Source of the DNA: Magnetovibrio sp. | GTDB taxonomy: Bacteria > Pseudomonadota > Alphaproteobacteria > Rhodospirillales > Casp-alpha2 | DNA length: 41,301 bases | Direction of reading: 5' to 3' | NCBI GenBank assembly: GCA_002722175.1 | Contig: PBKU01000025.1 | Span: forward strand, 1 to 41,301 | Shown: piece after piece, positions 9,576-17,707 of the stretch | Layout of the letters: each line of letters starts with the position of its first letter | Position numbering within the stretch: the stretch's first letter is position 1 | Notes under the pieces: generated by a model | Seen by the model: only the letters and a program-made list of their open reading frames with translations | The model's database searches: none | What the model was told of the DNA's origin: nothing | Position numbers and translations under genes: made by a program

Positions 9576-10886
9576 ATGACACGAACTCTGCAAGTTTCAG
9601 CACTTATTCTACTTTCGTTGGTTACTTCTCTAACTTCGAGGGAAAGTAGCGGTGATTTAGTTGGGCATGGAGGAATGGTACGCGCGATAGATGTTTCGGC
9701 CGATGGAAGGTACGTAATTTCTGGGAGTTTTGACTTTACCGCCAGGCTTTGGGATTTTTCTGATCAAAGTGAAATTGCTATTTTGGAAGCCCATGAAGGA
9801 CCTGTAACATCTGTTATTTTTTTACCTAATGGAAAGTATGCTATTTCAACTAGCGATGACAAAACCGCAGTCATGTGGGATCTTTTGAGCAAAAGGCCTG
9901 TAAGAATTTTCAGGGGGCATCAGCATAAAATAATGGTTGCAGCTTCTACCTCAAATGGGAAATTAATAGCAACCGGGTCTTGGGATAAAACAATTCGTAT
10001 TTGGCATGCGGGGTCGGGAGAAAATCTACATTTGATAAAAACACCGAGTCCCGTTAATGCAATAGCCTTTCTTTCAGATAATATTTTAGCCTCTGGTCAT
10101 CACGACCCGGTTATTCGATTATGGGATGTAGGTTCAGGGGAGGCGTTGGGTAAATTAGAAGGTCATTTAATGGGGGTAACCTCGTTAGATGTTTCACCCG
10201 ATCGAAAGTATTTGCTGTCAGCTAGTATTGATAAGACCATGCGTGTTTGGGACACGGATAATCAAAAACAAATTAAAGAGATAAAGGTGCATAACAGTCA
10301 AGTTTATGCCGCTAAATATTCTCCTGATGGGAAGAGCGCATTGACTGCAGGGAAAGATGGCTACGTCATACATTGGGACCTTTTTAATGAGAGGCCCCTT
10401 CGAGAAATTTTTGCGCATGATCAGATTGTTTGGGCTGTCGATTTTGCAATAGATGGCCAATTTGCTGTGTCCGCGAGTTCTGATGATCAGGCAAGAGTTT
10501 GGCATTTACCAACTGGGGACCGGATAGGAGATCATGTTACAGTCGAGGATGAACCTAAACCCTGGCTTAGCAGCAAGCATCCAGGAGCTGTGTTATTTAC
10601 AAAATGTGCTCGTTGCCACTCATTAAAAGAAAATGGGCCGAAACGATCAGGACCTCATCTAGAAGGACTGTTTGGTCGGCAGGTAGGTTCTGTTCCTGGG
10701 TATAGTTATACAAAGTCCTTGAGATCAGCTGACTTTATATGGAATCAGGATACAATCTTCGATTTATTTAATTTAGGTCCCGATGTCTTTCTACCAGGAA
10801 CAAAAATGCCATTACAAAAGGTTACGAATTCTACTCAACTCCTGAATCTAGTAGAATATTTGCAAGAAATAACCAAAAAGGAATAG
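9576..10886 (+). CDS. Periplasmic WD40 beta-propeller fused to a C-terminal cytochrome c domain
   Basis: A signal peptide (TLQVSALILLSLVTSLTS) is followed by about seven WD40 blades (residues about 30-320), each ending in a W-D or W-H signature such as SGSFDFTARLWDF and SASIDKTMRVWDTD. The last 115 residues form a class I cytochrome c: FTKCARCHSL is the CxxCH heme site, LEGLFGRQVGSVPGYSYTK the usual cytochrome c2 central motif, and PGTKMPLQKV supplies the Met ligand. It is probably a periplasmic electron carrier or docking protein; partners are unknown. ATG 9576 is preferred; an in-frame TTG lies nine bases earlier, with no strong ribosome binding site for either. The spacer from the divergent efflux operon (about 230 bases) should hold both promoters. 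WD40-cytochrome c fusions are known but uncommon. Confidence 0.88.
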   Translation: MTRTLQVSALILLSLVTSLTSRESSGDLVGHGGMVRAIDVSADGRYVISGSFDFTARLWDFSDQSEIAILEAHEGPVTSVIFLPNGKYAISTSDDKTAVMWDLLSKRPVRIFRGHQHKIMVAASTSNGKLIATGSWDKTIRIWHAGSGENLHLIKTPSPVNAIAFLSDNILASGHHDPVIRLWDVGSGEALGKLEGHLMGVTSLDVSPDRKYLLSASIDKTMRVWDTDNQKQIKEIKVHNSQVYAAKYSPDGKSALTAGKDGYVIHWDLFNERPLREIFAHDQIVWAVDFAIDGQFAVSASSDDQARVWHLPTGDRIGDHVTVEDEPKPWLSSKHPGAVLFTKCARCHSLKENGPKRSGPHLEGLFGRQVGSVPGYSYTKSLRSADFIWNQDTIFDLFNLGPDVFLPGTKMPLQKVTNSTQLLNLVEYLQEITKKE

Positions 10887-10942
10887 ACTAGGCCGCGGAT
10901 TTTTTCCTCATATGCAATATTGACAGGTTCGGAGGTGCTGTT

Positions 10943-10984
10943 TTGATTTTTTTTAAATATATTTCAATTTTGTTGCTAACATGA
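10943..10984 (+). CDS. Possible 13-codon leader peptide coupled to the deacetylase gene
   Basis: GGAGG (10931-10935) is a near-ideal ribosome binding site, but it lies about 45 bases before the deacetylase ATG, which has none of its own. Seven bases after GGAGG is a TTG opening a 13-codon frame (MIFFKYISILLLT). Its TGA overlaps the deacetylase ATG in an ATGA junction. This arrangement suggests translational coupling. Evidence is positional only; the peptide itself need not be functional. Confidence 0.35.
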   Translation: MIFFKYISILLLT

Positions 10985-11910
10985 CTACTAGGTTATACAC
11001 ACATCCTTCCTGTATTGAGCATAATCCAGGACGCTACCATCCAGAATGTCCAGAAAGGTTGCGCTCAGTATTAGAAGGATTAAATACTGATGGTTTTAAA
11101 CACCTAGATAAAGTTGAAGCGCCCGAAGTTGATCTAGAAGAGATCCGACGCGTTCATACTTCGCCATATATTCAGGAAGTATTAGATAAAATCCCATTGG
11201 AAGGTAGGGTTAGATTAGATCCAGACACTGCTGTTTCGTCATCGTCAGGTCAAGCTACAAGATGTGCTGCAGGTGCTGTAGTCGCTGCTACTCGTGCCGT
11301 GCTTGAAAAAAAGATCGACAATGCGTTTTGCGCTGTTCGTCCTCCTGGTCATCATGCGGAGGCATCGCAAGCAATGGGATTTTGTCTTTTTAATTCGGCA
11401 GCCATTGGTGCTTTTCATGCACGAAGTGAATACGAGTTGTCTAGAGTCGCAATCATTGATTTTGATGTGCATCATGGGAATGGCACTCAGCATAGTTTTG
11501 AGCATGATAAGGGGCTATTTTATGCTTCAAGCCATCAATATCCGGCATATCCTGGAACTGGCTTGCGCAAAGAAACAGGGGACTTCAACAATATTTGTAA
11601 TTTGCCCTTGTCCCCGGGGGCTGGATCAGCAGAATTTCAAGCTGGATATGTAGAAATTATTTTGCCAGCCATTGAAAGATTTGAACCAGAATTAATAATT
11701 TTGTCAGCAGGTTTTGATGCTCATGTATTGGATCCGCTAGCTGAATTAAATTTACAAACTGAGGATTATTCTTGGGTCACTCGGAAGATATTGGATGTTG
11801 CAGACAAAGTATGTGATGGAAGAGTAGTTTCAGTGCTTGAAGGTGGATATGATCAAAAGGCCTTGCAAGAATGTGCGAAAGTACATGTAAGCGCAATGAT
11901 GGAGAGATAA
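10981..11910 (+). CDS. Histone-deacetylase-family amidohydrolase (class II type)
   Basis: Cytoplasmic zinc-dependent deacetylase of 309 residues. Diagnostic motifs are RPPGHHAEASQAMGFCLFN (catalytic His pair), IDFDVHHGNGTQ (zinc-binding Asp and His), LSAGFDAHVLDPLAELNL (zinc Asp) and VLEGGYD (near the catalytic Tyr). Bacterial members act on acetylpolyamines, acetylated proteins or other N-acetyl compounds; the substrate here is unknown. In alphaproteobacteria this gene is commonly found just upstream of xseB-ispA-dxs, as here. The ATG lacks its own ribosome binding site; a GGAGG and short overlapping frame upstream may drive coupled initiation. No upstream in-frame start exists before a stop at 10954. 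Confidence 0.93.
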   Translation: MTTRLYTHPSCIEHNPGRYHPECPERLRSVLEGLNTDGFKHLDKVEAPEVDLEEIRRVHTSPYIQEVLDKIPLEGRVRLDPDTAVSSSSGQATRCAAGAVVAATRAVLEKKIDNAFCAVRPPGHHAEASQAMGFCLFNSAAIGAFHARSEYELSRVAIIDFDVHHGNGTQHSFEHDKGLFYASSHQYPAYPGTGLRKETGDFNNICNLPLSPGAGSAEFQAGYVEIILPAIERFEPELIILSAGFDAHVLDPLAELNLQTEDYSWVTRKILDVADKVCDGRVVSVLEGGYDQKALQECAKVHVSAMMER

Positions 11911-12054
11911 ACCGCAATGGTGAATATTTAATTGTAGTATTGGGATGTAGTGATTTGCATTGGCCTATAAAAAATTCTGAAAAAAAGTATTTTTTACTTT
12001 TTTGTCCTTTCAGTACAATAAAATTTTTAACTGGGGAAATCAAAGGGGAATAGT

Positions 12055-12306
12055 GTGTCTGAACAAAAAATCCCAGAAGATATCAACAGAATGGATTTTG
12101 AGACTGCTTTAGATGAGCTAGAAACAATCGTTCGTGAATTAGAAATAGGTGAAAATCGCCTTGAGAATTCAATCCAATCATACACTCGTGGAACACTTCT
12201 TAAGCAGCATTGTGAAAAGAAGTTGAAAGATGCACAAGCTCGGATCGATAAGATTATTGTTGATAGTGCAGGTCAAATTGATACTGAAAAAATGGATATC
12301 GAATAA
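12055..12306 (+). CDS. xseB: Exodeoxyribonuclease VII small subunit
   Basis: Small subunit (83 residues) of the ExoVII single-strand nuclease, which forms helical sheaths around the large subunit XseA (not in this window). The family core is clear: MDFETALDELETIVRELE, then a region of the form LENSIQSYTRGTLLKQHCEK and LKDAQARIDKI, a short two-helix protein. The start is GTG with AAAGGGGA about six bases upstream. It is followed closely by ispA and probably forms one transcript with it and dxs. Confidence 0.93.
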   Translation: MSEQKIPEDINRMDFETALDELETIVRELEIGENRLENSIQSYTRGTLLKQHCEKKLKDAQARIDKIIVDSAGQIDTEKMDIE

Positions 12307-12354
12307 TTATTATTGTTTATTACAATTTTGATAAAATTGGTTGGGTGGTTGAAA

Positions 12355-13242
12355 GTGGAGAGTGTGAAAGAAAAGTTATTAAATTCTTCCAGTTCCGTCG
12401 ACCAGACTCTCGACGTCTTATTAAAGTTGGATGAAAGACCCGAAAGGCGTATTATAGAAGCAATGCGGTATTCTTGCCTTGGAGGTGGAAAACGCATCAG
12501 ACCATTTTTGATTTTGGAAAGTTCTTCATTGTTTGGTGTAGATGCGCAAGCAGCATTGCGGGTTGCAGCAGCTATTGAAATGGTTCATTGCTATTCTCTA
12601 ATACATGATGATTTGCCAGCAATGGATAACGATGACCTTCGTCGTGGAAAAGCAACTTGCCACAAACAATTTGATGAGGCGACAGCTATTTTGGCAGGAG
12701 ATGCACTTCTCACAAAAGCATTCGAGGTGCTTTCAGAGACAATTACCGACGCCAGCGGCGAAGTTCGATCAGAGTTGGTGCTTGCTCTCGCAAGGGCTGC
12801 CGGCCACAAAGGTATGGTGGGTGGGCAAATGATAGATTTACTATCCGAAAGCCAACCGCTCGAATTAGAAGAAATATCATATTTACAAAGACTTAAAACA
12901 GGAGCATTAATCGAGTGTGCAGTCGAATCAGGAGCGATCTTAGGGCGAGCCCCAGAATTTGAAAAAAGAAAGCTTGGCGCCTACGCCTTTGAGGTTGGTC
13001 TAGCATTTCAGATAACAGATGATCTGCTCGATGTGGAGGGAGAGGAAGCACAGGTTGGAAAAAAAACAGGAAAAGATAAAGACGCGGGCAAAGCAACGTT
13101 TGTATCCATATTAGGTGCAGAAAAAGCCCGCAATCAAGCCCTTTTTCATTGTCAGAAAGCTATTGAGGAACTCGAAGTGTTCGGGGATCGGGCAAGTATA
13201 TTGCGTGATCTTGCAAAATTTATTGTAACCCGAAGTTCTTGA
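12355..13242 (+). CDS. ispA: Polyprenyl (farnesyl/geranyl) diphosphate synthase
   Basis: Class I trans-prenyltransferase that condenses IPP with DMAPP and GPP to give farnesyl diphosphate for quinones, undecaprenol and heme O. Seen are GGGKRIRPF (IPP-binding Arg), the first Asp-rich motif LIHDDLPAMDNDD, GDALLTKAFE, and the second Asp-rich motif QITDDLLDVEG; GKKTGKDKDAGKATFV near the C-terminus is typical of IspA. The frame is open from TTG 12313, but the leading 14 residues are hydrophobic and unlike the family. GTG 12355 gives a 295-residue protein of normal length, with GGGTGG-like sequence about eight bases upstream; GTG 12364 is also possible. It sits between xseB and the ADH pair. Confidence 0.93.
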   Translation: MESVKEKLLNSSSSVDQTLDVLLKLDERPERRIIEAMRYSCLGGGKRIRPFLILESSSLFGVDAQAALRVAAAIEMVHCYSLIHDDLPAMDNDDLRRGKATCHKQFDEATAILAGDALLTKAFEVLSETITDASGEVRSELVLALARAAGHKGMVGGQMIDLLSESQPLELEEISYLQRLKTGALIECAVESGAILGRAPEFEKRKLGAYAFEVGLAFQITDDLLDVEGEEAQVGKKTGKDKDAGKATFVSILGAEKARNQALFHCQKAIEELEVFGDRASILRDLAKFIVTRSS

Positions 13243-13452
13243 TTAATGATGTTGGAGCCGAGGTGCAAACGAATATTTATATGAAATCAATCCTGTTAAT
13301 ATGCTACTATTTAACTCTAATTCAAAAATTTGATTTCGATAGATTGTATCAGTGATTTACTAGATCTTAGATGTTAAAATTTTTATATATATAACAGACT
13401 GTAACAGAACTAAAAAGTTGGAGAACGTAACATCGGGAACAAACAGCTAGTT

Positions 13453-14472
13453 GTGGTTTGTATGGGTGGTGACCGTGTTCAATTGGAATCTAGGGTGACA
13501 CCAGCTCCACTCGCAGGTGAGATGTTGCTGGGATTACGAGTTGTTGGATTTTGTGGAACGGATCTGTTTAAGTTAACATCAGGGTCAATTGAACCCGGAA
13601 CGGTTCTTGGCCATGAAGTTGTAGGAGAAGTAATTAGCCTGGGGGCTGGGGTCAAAAAATTTAGTATAGGTGATAGGGTTGCAGTCCCACACCATGTCCC
13701 TTGTGGGAAATGCATCTATTGCATGCGCGATTGTTCTACGATGTGTATGAGCTTCCGAGAAAATCTTCTTAGTCCTGGAGGGTTTGCCAACAAGATTTTA
13801 GTGCGTCCAAGGGCTACAGCTATGTCTGCTCGTAAAATACCTGAGAGTGTTAGCGATGATTCCGCTGTGTTTATGGAGCCTGCAGCTTGTGTATTACGGG
13901 GAATATTAAAGGCAGGTTTAACTAATGACGGAATAGTGGTTATATTCGGATCGGGGAGCATGGGGTTGCTGCATGCATTAGTTATCAGGGCTTTATTTTC
14001 GCATCTTTCAATTGTGATCTTAGATCCAAAAAAAGAGCGGCTTAAGCATGCATGCGGTCTGGGTTTTAATAATGTCGCCAGGTCTGAAGTGCAAGCCAAG
14101 GAGATCATCGCCAACCTGAACGGTGGTATTGGTGCCGACGCAGTTTTTGATACGGTTGGGGGTGCTAATATTTTAAATTCGGCTTTAAGGCTAAGTCGCC
14201 ATGGGGGCGCTATTCTTCTTTTTGCCCATGCACGTGAAGGTGAAAAATCTAGTTTCGTGTTAAATCAATTATTCAAATATGAGCGACGTATTTTTGGTAC
14301 ATACTCAGGGGCACTAATTGAGCAAGAGCAAATTTTTGAGCTTCTTAGTTCAGGAAAATTAGATCCCACATCATTGATTACGCACAAATTTTCCCTATAT
14401 AATTTCAAGGAAGGTGTAGAGTTAGTTCGCAAACAGAAAGCGCTCAAAGTCCTGTTTACTCCAACAGATTAA
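13453..14472 (+). CDS. Zinc-dependent alcohol dehydrogenase (MDR family), first of a tandem pair
   Basis: Medium-chain NAD(P)-dependent dehydrogenase. Catalytic zinc ligands are Cys in VGFCGTD and His in LGHEVVGEV. The structural zinc lobe is CGKCIYCMRDCSTMC (Cys spacing 3, 3, 8), and the Rossmann motif is VIFGSGSMGLLHA. The substrate is unknown; resemblance is to sorbitol/threonine dehydrogenase-like MDR proteins. The GTG at 13453 has no ribosome binding site and would remove the first beta strand. In-frame codons upstream extend the homology: GNKQLVVVCMGGDRVQLES aligns with NKTMVGAVLTKPEVIEIRE of the second dehydrogenase. They begin at an ATC (13432) placed eight bases after GGAG, so the true start is probably 13432. 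It lies 189 bases after ispA and 21 bases before its paralogue. Confidence 0.87.
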   Translation: MVCMGGDRVQLESRVTPAPLAGEMLLGLRVVGFCGTDLFKLTSGSIEPGTVLGHEVVGEVISLGAGVKKFSIGDRVAVPHHVPCGKCIYCMRDCSTMCMSFRENLLSPGGFANKILVRPRATAMSARKIPESVSDDSAVFMEPAACVLRGILKAGLTNDGIVVIFGSGSMGLLHALVIRALFSHLSIVILDPKKERLKHACGLGFNNVARSEVQAKEIIANLNGGIGADAVFDTVGGANILNSALRLSRHGGAILLFAHAREGEKSSFVLNQLFKYERRIFGTYSGALIEQEQIFELLSSGKLDPTSLITHKFSLYNFKEGVELVRKQKALKVLFTPTD

Positions 14473-14493
14473 TTTTTCCAAGTTAGGATAATA

Positions 14494-15564
14494 ATGAATA
14501 AAACGATGGTTGGGGCAGTTTTGACAAAGCCAGAAGTCATTGAAATTCGTGAGTTGCCAGTCAATTGTCCAGGAAACGGTGAAATTCTTTTGGGAATCGA
14601 AGCTGCAACCACTTGTGGTACAGATGTAAAAGTTTTTCGTCGGGGTGGTCATCCAAAGATGTTAGTCGCACCAGCCCCTTTTGGACATGAGATGGCTGGG
14701 TATGTTGCAGCGGTTGGGCCGGGAGTAAAAAATTTTCGAGAAGGTGATTCAATAGTAGTTGCAAATTCTGCACCTTGTTTGGTCTGCACCTACTGTCAGC
14801 AAGGTAGAGAAAATTTGTGTGAGGATTTGCATTATTTAAATGGTGCATTCGCTGAATTTATTGTTGTGCCTCGACGTTTTGTTGAACACAATACACATCA
14901 TATTCCAAAAGGGCTATCGTTTGAAAAAGCGGCGTTGACGGAACCTTTAGGCTGCGTATTGCATGGCGTTAAAGCTTGCAGCCTAGATGAGTTGGCTGAT
15001 ATTTATAAACCTGAAATAATTGTGTTTGGTGCAGGGCCAATCGGATTAATGTTTGTTGCTGTACTCTCAATTCGGGGGCTTAGTGTAACTTTAGCAGACC
15101 CAAACCCAGAGCGCTTGTTGATCGGTGAAGGTCTCGGAGCAGCTAGAACAGTTTGCATTGAACGTGGGGGTGGCCAAGCTAGTCTGTTGCGTTCCAAAAC
15201 ACGTGATGGCGGTGGTGCTGATGTTGCAATTGATGCAACAGGTGTTGTTGAGGTTTGGTCAGATGCTGTAGCGAGCATTAGACCAGGTGGTTTGGTTAAT
15301 TTTTTTGGTGGATGTGCGCCCGGAAGTAAAATGATATTGGACACTAGCGAGATACATTATAAAGAACTAACCATTAAGGGGGCATACCACCATCGGCCAG
15401 AAACCATAAAGTTCGCACTAAACCTATTGGCGGAAGGCAAATTTCCGTCTAATATGCTATTGTCGGGTGAACGACCTATCGAGGAAACTGAGGAAGCGCT
15501 TCGGTCAATGATGCGAAAAGAAACTTTAAAAGTAGTTATTAAACCTAAACTCAGCAGGGTATAA
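14494..15564 (+). CDS. Zinc-dependent alcohol dehydrogenase (MDR family), second of a tandem pair
   Basis: MDR dehydrogenase of 356 residues. Catalytic zinc ligands are in TTCGTDVKVF and FGHEMAGYV. The structural zinc lobe is CLVCTYCQQGRENLC, and the nucleotide site is IIVFGAGPIGLMFVAV, followed by an acidic LADPN that favours NAD over NADP. ATG 14494 has AGGA six bases upstream. It is a paralogue of the preceding gene with the same fold throughout but well diverged. The two may act on related polyols or alcohols, or form a mixed oligomer; neither can be shown here. Only three bases separate its stop from dxs, whose ribosome binding site (CAGGG) lies inside the 3' end of this gene, so dxs translation is tied to it. 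Confidence 0.92.
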   Translation: MNKTMVGAVLTKPEVIEIRELPVNCPGNGEILLGIEAATTCGTDVKVFRRGGHPKMLVAPAPFGHEMAGYVAAVGPGVKNFREGDSIVVANSAPCLVCTYCQQGRENLCEDLHYLNGAFAEFIVVPRRFVEHNTHHIPKGLSFEKAALTEPLGCVLHGVKACSLDELADIYKPEIIVFGAGPIGLMFVAVLSIRGLSVTLADPNPERLLIGEGLGAARTVCIERGGGQASLLRSKTRDGGGADVAIDATGVVEVWSDAVASIRPGGLVNFFGGCAPGSKMILDTSEIHYKELTIKGAYHHRPETIKFALNLLAEGKFPSNMLLSGERPIEETEEALRSMMRKETLKVVIKPKLSRV

Positions 15565-15567
15565 ATT

Positions 15568-17487
15568 GTGAAGAAAGTTAAAGAGACTCACTTGTTGGAT
15601 TCAGTTAGCAAGCCTGCTGATATTAGGAAATTCACAATAGATGAACTTAAGGAGCTGTGTCTTGAATTACGGCAAGATGTGATTAACTCTGTTTCTGTTA
15701 CTGGGGGGCATCTAGGAGCAAGCCTTGGAGTTGTAGAATTAACTGTTGCTCTGCACTATGTTTTCAATACACCGCATGATCGATTGGTGTGGGATGTTGG
15801 GCATCAATGTTACCCACATAAAGTTTTAACAGGTAGACGTAAAGAAATGTTAACCCTCAGACAGGGAGGAGGGCTTTCTGGATTTACAAAGCGTTCTGAG
15901 AGTAAGTACGATCCATTCGGAGCAGCACATTCCTCGACTTCTATTTCTGCGGGGCTTGGAATGGCAGTTGGACGCGACTTAACGGTTTCTGATAACCATG
16001 TTATAGCTGTTATTGGGGATGGTGCTATGTCAGCGGGGATGGCTTTTGAAGCAATAAACAATGCCGGTGCCATGGATACTCGGTTGATTGTCATTCTGAA
16101 TGATAATGATATGTCGATTGCGCCGCCAGTAGGAGCTTTAAGTGCTTACCTTTCCCGCTTAGTTTCATCCAAATTATTTAGGTCAGTACGTAATTTTGCA
16201 AAAGAATTTACTGAAAAGTTTCCTCGAAAGCTTGGCGAGGCTGCCGGAAAGCTTGATGAATATACGAGAGGGATGGTTACGCGTGGAACGGTGTTTGAAG
16301 AGCTAGGGTTTTATTACGTAGGACCAATTGAAGGTCATAATTTAGAACACCTTCTTCCAGTTCTGTTGAATCTTCGAAATGATAAAGAAGCAGGGCCTAT
16401 ACTAGTACACTGCGTTACAGAGAAGGGTCACGGATATATCCCAGCTGAACGATCTGCAGATAGGTATCATGGGGTTGGCAAGTTTGATGTAGGTACGGGT
16501 GAATTAGTTAAAGCAAAATCTAATGCACCAAGTTATACAAGCGTTTTTGCGAAAACTTTAATTTGCGAGGCTGAAAAAGATGAAAAAGTGGTCGGTATAA
16601 CTGCCGCTATGCCCTCTGGAACAGGTTTAGACAAATTTGGTGATGTTTTCCCTGATCGAATGTTTGATGTTGGGATAGCAGAACAGCACGCCGTGACGTT
16701 TGCAGCCGGGTTGGCGACCGAAGGTTTAAAGCCTGTTTGTGCTATTTATTCTACCTTTTTGCAGCGTGCATATGATCAGGTTGTTCATGATGTTGCTGTG
16801 CAGGGATTACCTGTGCGATTTGCACTTGATCGTGCTGGCTATGTTGGCGCTGACGGGGCAACTCACTGTGGTGCTTTTGATATAGCTTATCTGACCACTT
16901 TGCCGGGTATAGTTGTTATGGCAGCAGCAGATGAAGCTGAGCTTATGCATATGGTGCGAACATCCATATCGATCAATGATCGGCCTTCGGCATTCCGTTA
17001 TCCACGTGGTGAAGGTGTAGGTATAGAATTACCAGATCGCGGAAAAATACTAAAAATTGGAAAAGGAAGAATTCTATCTGAAGGAAGTACCGTTGCAATT
17101 TTATCATTTGGAAGTCGCATGCAAGAGTGTCTAAAGGCGATCGAAGAACTTAACTCATTTGGCCTATCAACAACCCTAGCTGATGCCCGTTTTGCTAAGC
17201 CGCTTGACAAGGATCTTATACGAGATTTAGTAAAAAATCATGAAGTCATGATAACTATTGAAGAAGGCGCCCCAGGAGGTTTTGGTGCGCATGTGTTAAG
17301 CTTCTTGGCTAATGAGGGGTTGTTAGAAAAAGGAATAAAAACTAGGATTATGACGATGCCAGATAGTTTTTTTGACCATGATAAATCTGAAGAGCAAAAT
17401 AAAGTTGCGGGTCTCCACTATAAAGAAATCGTTAAGACAGTAATAAATACTCTTGGTCGTGAGAAAAGAGTATATTACTCTGCATAA
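15568..17487 (+). CDS. dxs: 1-deoxy-D-xylulose-5-phosphate synthase
   Basis: Thiamine-diphosphate enzyme joining pyruvate and glyceraldehyde 3-phosphate, the first step of the MEP isoprenoid route. At 639 residues it is full length. Visible: [36 protein letters not shown], the ThDP/Mg site [18 protein letters not shown] with LNDNDMSI, the transketolase motif [17 protein letters not shown], and [18 protein letters not shown]. The GTG start has CAGGG about eight bases upstream within the preceding ADH gene. It is the last gene of the HDAC/xseB/ispA/ADH/ADH/dxs run and is followed by a strong terminator. Confidence 0.97.
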   Translation: MKKVKETHLLDSVSKPADIRKFTIDELKELCLELRQDVINSVSVTGGHLGASLGVVELTVALHYVFNTPHDRLVWDVGHQCYPHKVLTGRRKEMLTLRQGGGLSGFTKRSESKYDPFGAAHSSTSISAGLGMAVGRDLTVSDNHVIAVIGDGAMSAGMAFEAINNAGAMDTRLIVILNDNDMSIAPPVGALSAYLSRLVSSKLFRSVRNFAKEFTEKFPRKLGEAAGKLDEYTRGMVTRGTVFEELGFYYVGPIEGHNLEHLLPVLLNLRNDKEAGPILVHCVTEKGHGYIPAERSADRYHGVGKFDVGTGELVKAKSNAPSYTSVFAKTLICEAEKDEKVVGITAAMPSGTGLDKFGDVFPDRMFDVGIAEQHAVTFAAGLATEGLKPVCAIYSTFLQRAYDQVVHDVAVQGLPVRFALDRAGYVGADGATHCGAFDIAYLTTLPGIVVMAAADEAELMHMVRTSISINDRPSAFRYPRGEGVGIELPDRGKILKIGKGRILSEGSTVAILSFGSRMQECLKAIEELNSFGLSTTLADARFAKPLDKDLIRDLVKNHEVMITIEEGAPGGFGAHVLSFLANEGLLEKGIKTRIMTMPDSFFDHDKSEEQNKVAGLHYKEIVKTVINTLGREKRVYYSA

Positions 17488-17597
17488 ACATCAAATATCT
17501 CTTAGCTTATTAATTTGTTAAACTGGGTCTAGCTTTGAAGAGTTCTGTGTACAGTTTTACTAAGGAAATTCTTTTACGGAAAATTGTTGTAGTTTAA

Positions 17598-17645
17598 AAA
17601 CATACCTTAGGTTAAATACTGGTCTACTCAGCCTAAGGTATGTTT
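17598..17645. terminator. Bidirectional intrinsic terminator between dxs and the FAD oxidoreductase
   Basis: A perfect 14-bp inverted repeat, AAACATACCTTAGG (17598-17611) and CCTAAGGTATGTTT (17632-17645), encloses a 20-base loop. It is followed by T7 on the plus strand and by an A/T-rich run on the minus strand. It lies about 110 bases after the dxs stop and 60 bases beyond the end of the convergent oxidoreductase gene, so it can end transcription from both sides. Confidence 0.85.
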
Positions 17646-17707
17646 TTTTGGTGTCTTCAGTCGTTATTTTGAAGGTGCTGGAGTAACCATTCGGTTGCAG
17701 CTTCTTT

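Noticed and set aside
9576..10886. Treating the WD40-cytochrome c protein as an apoptosome-like system
   Set aside because: There is no NACHT/NB-ARC, caspase-like or other death-domain gene nearby; the protein is exported, so the resemblance is only of domain types.
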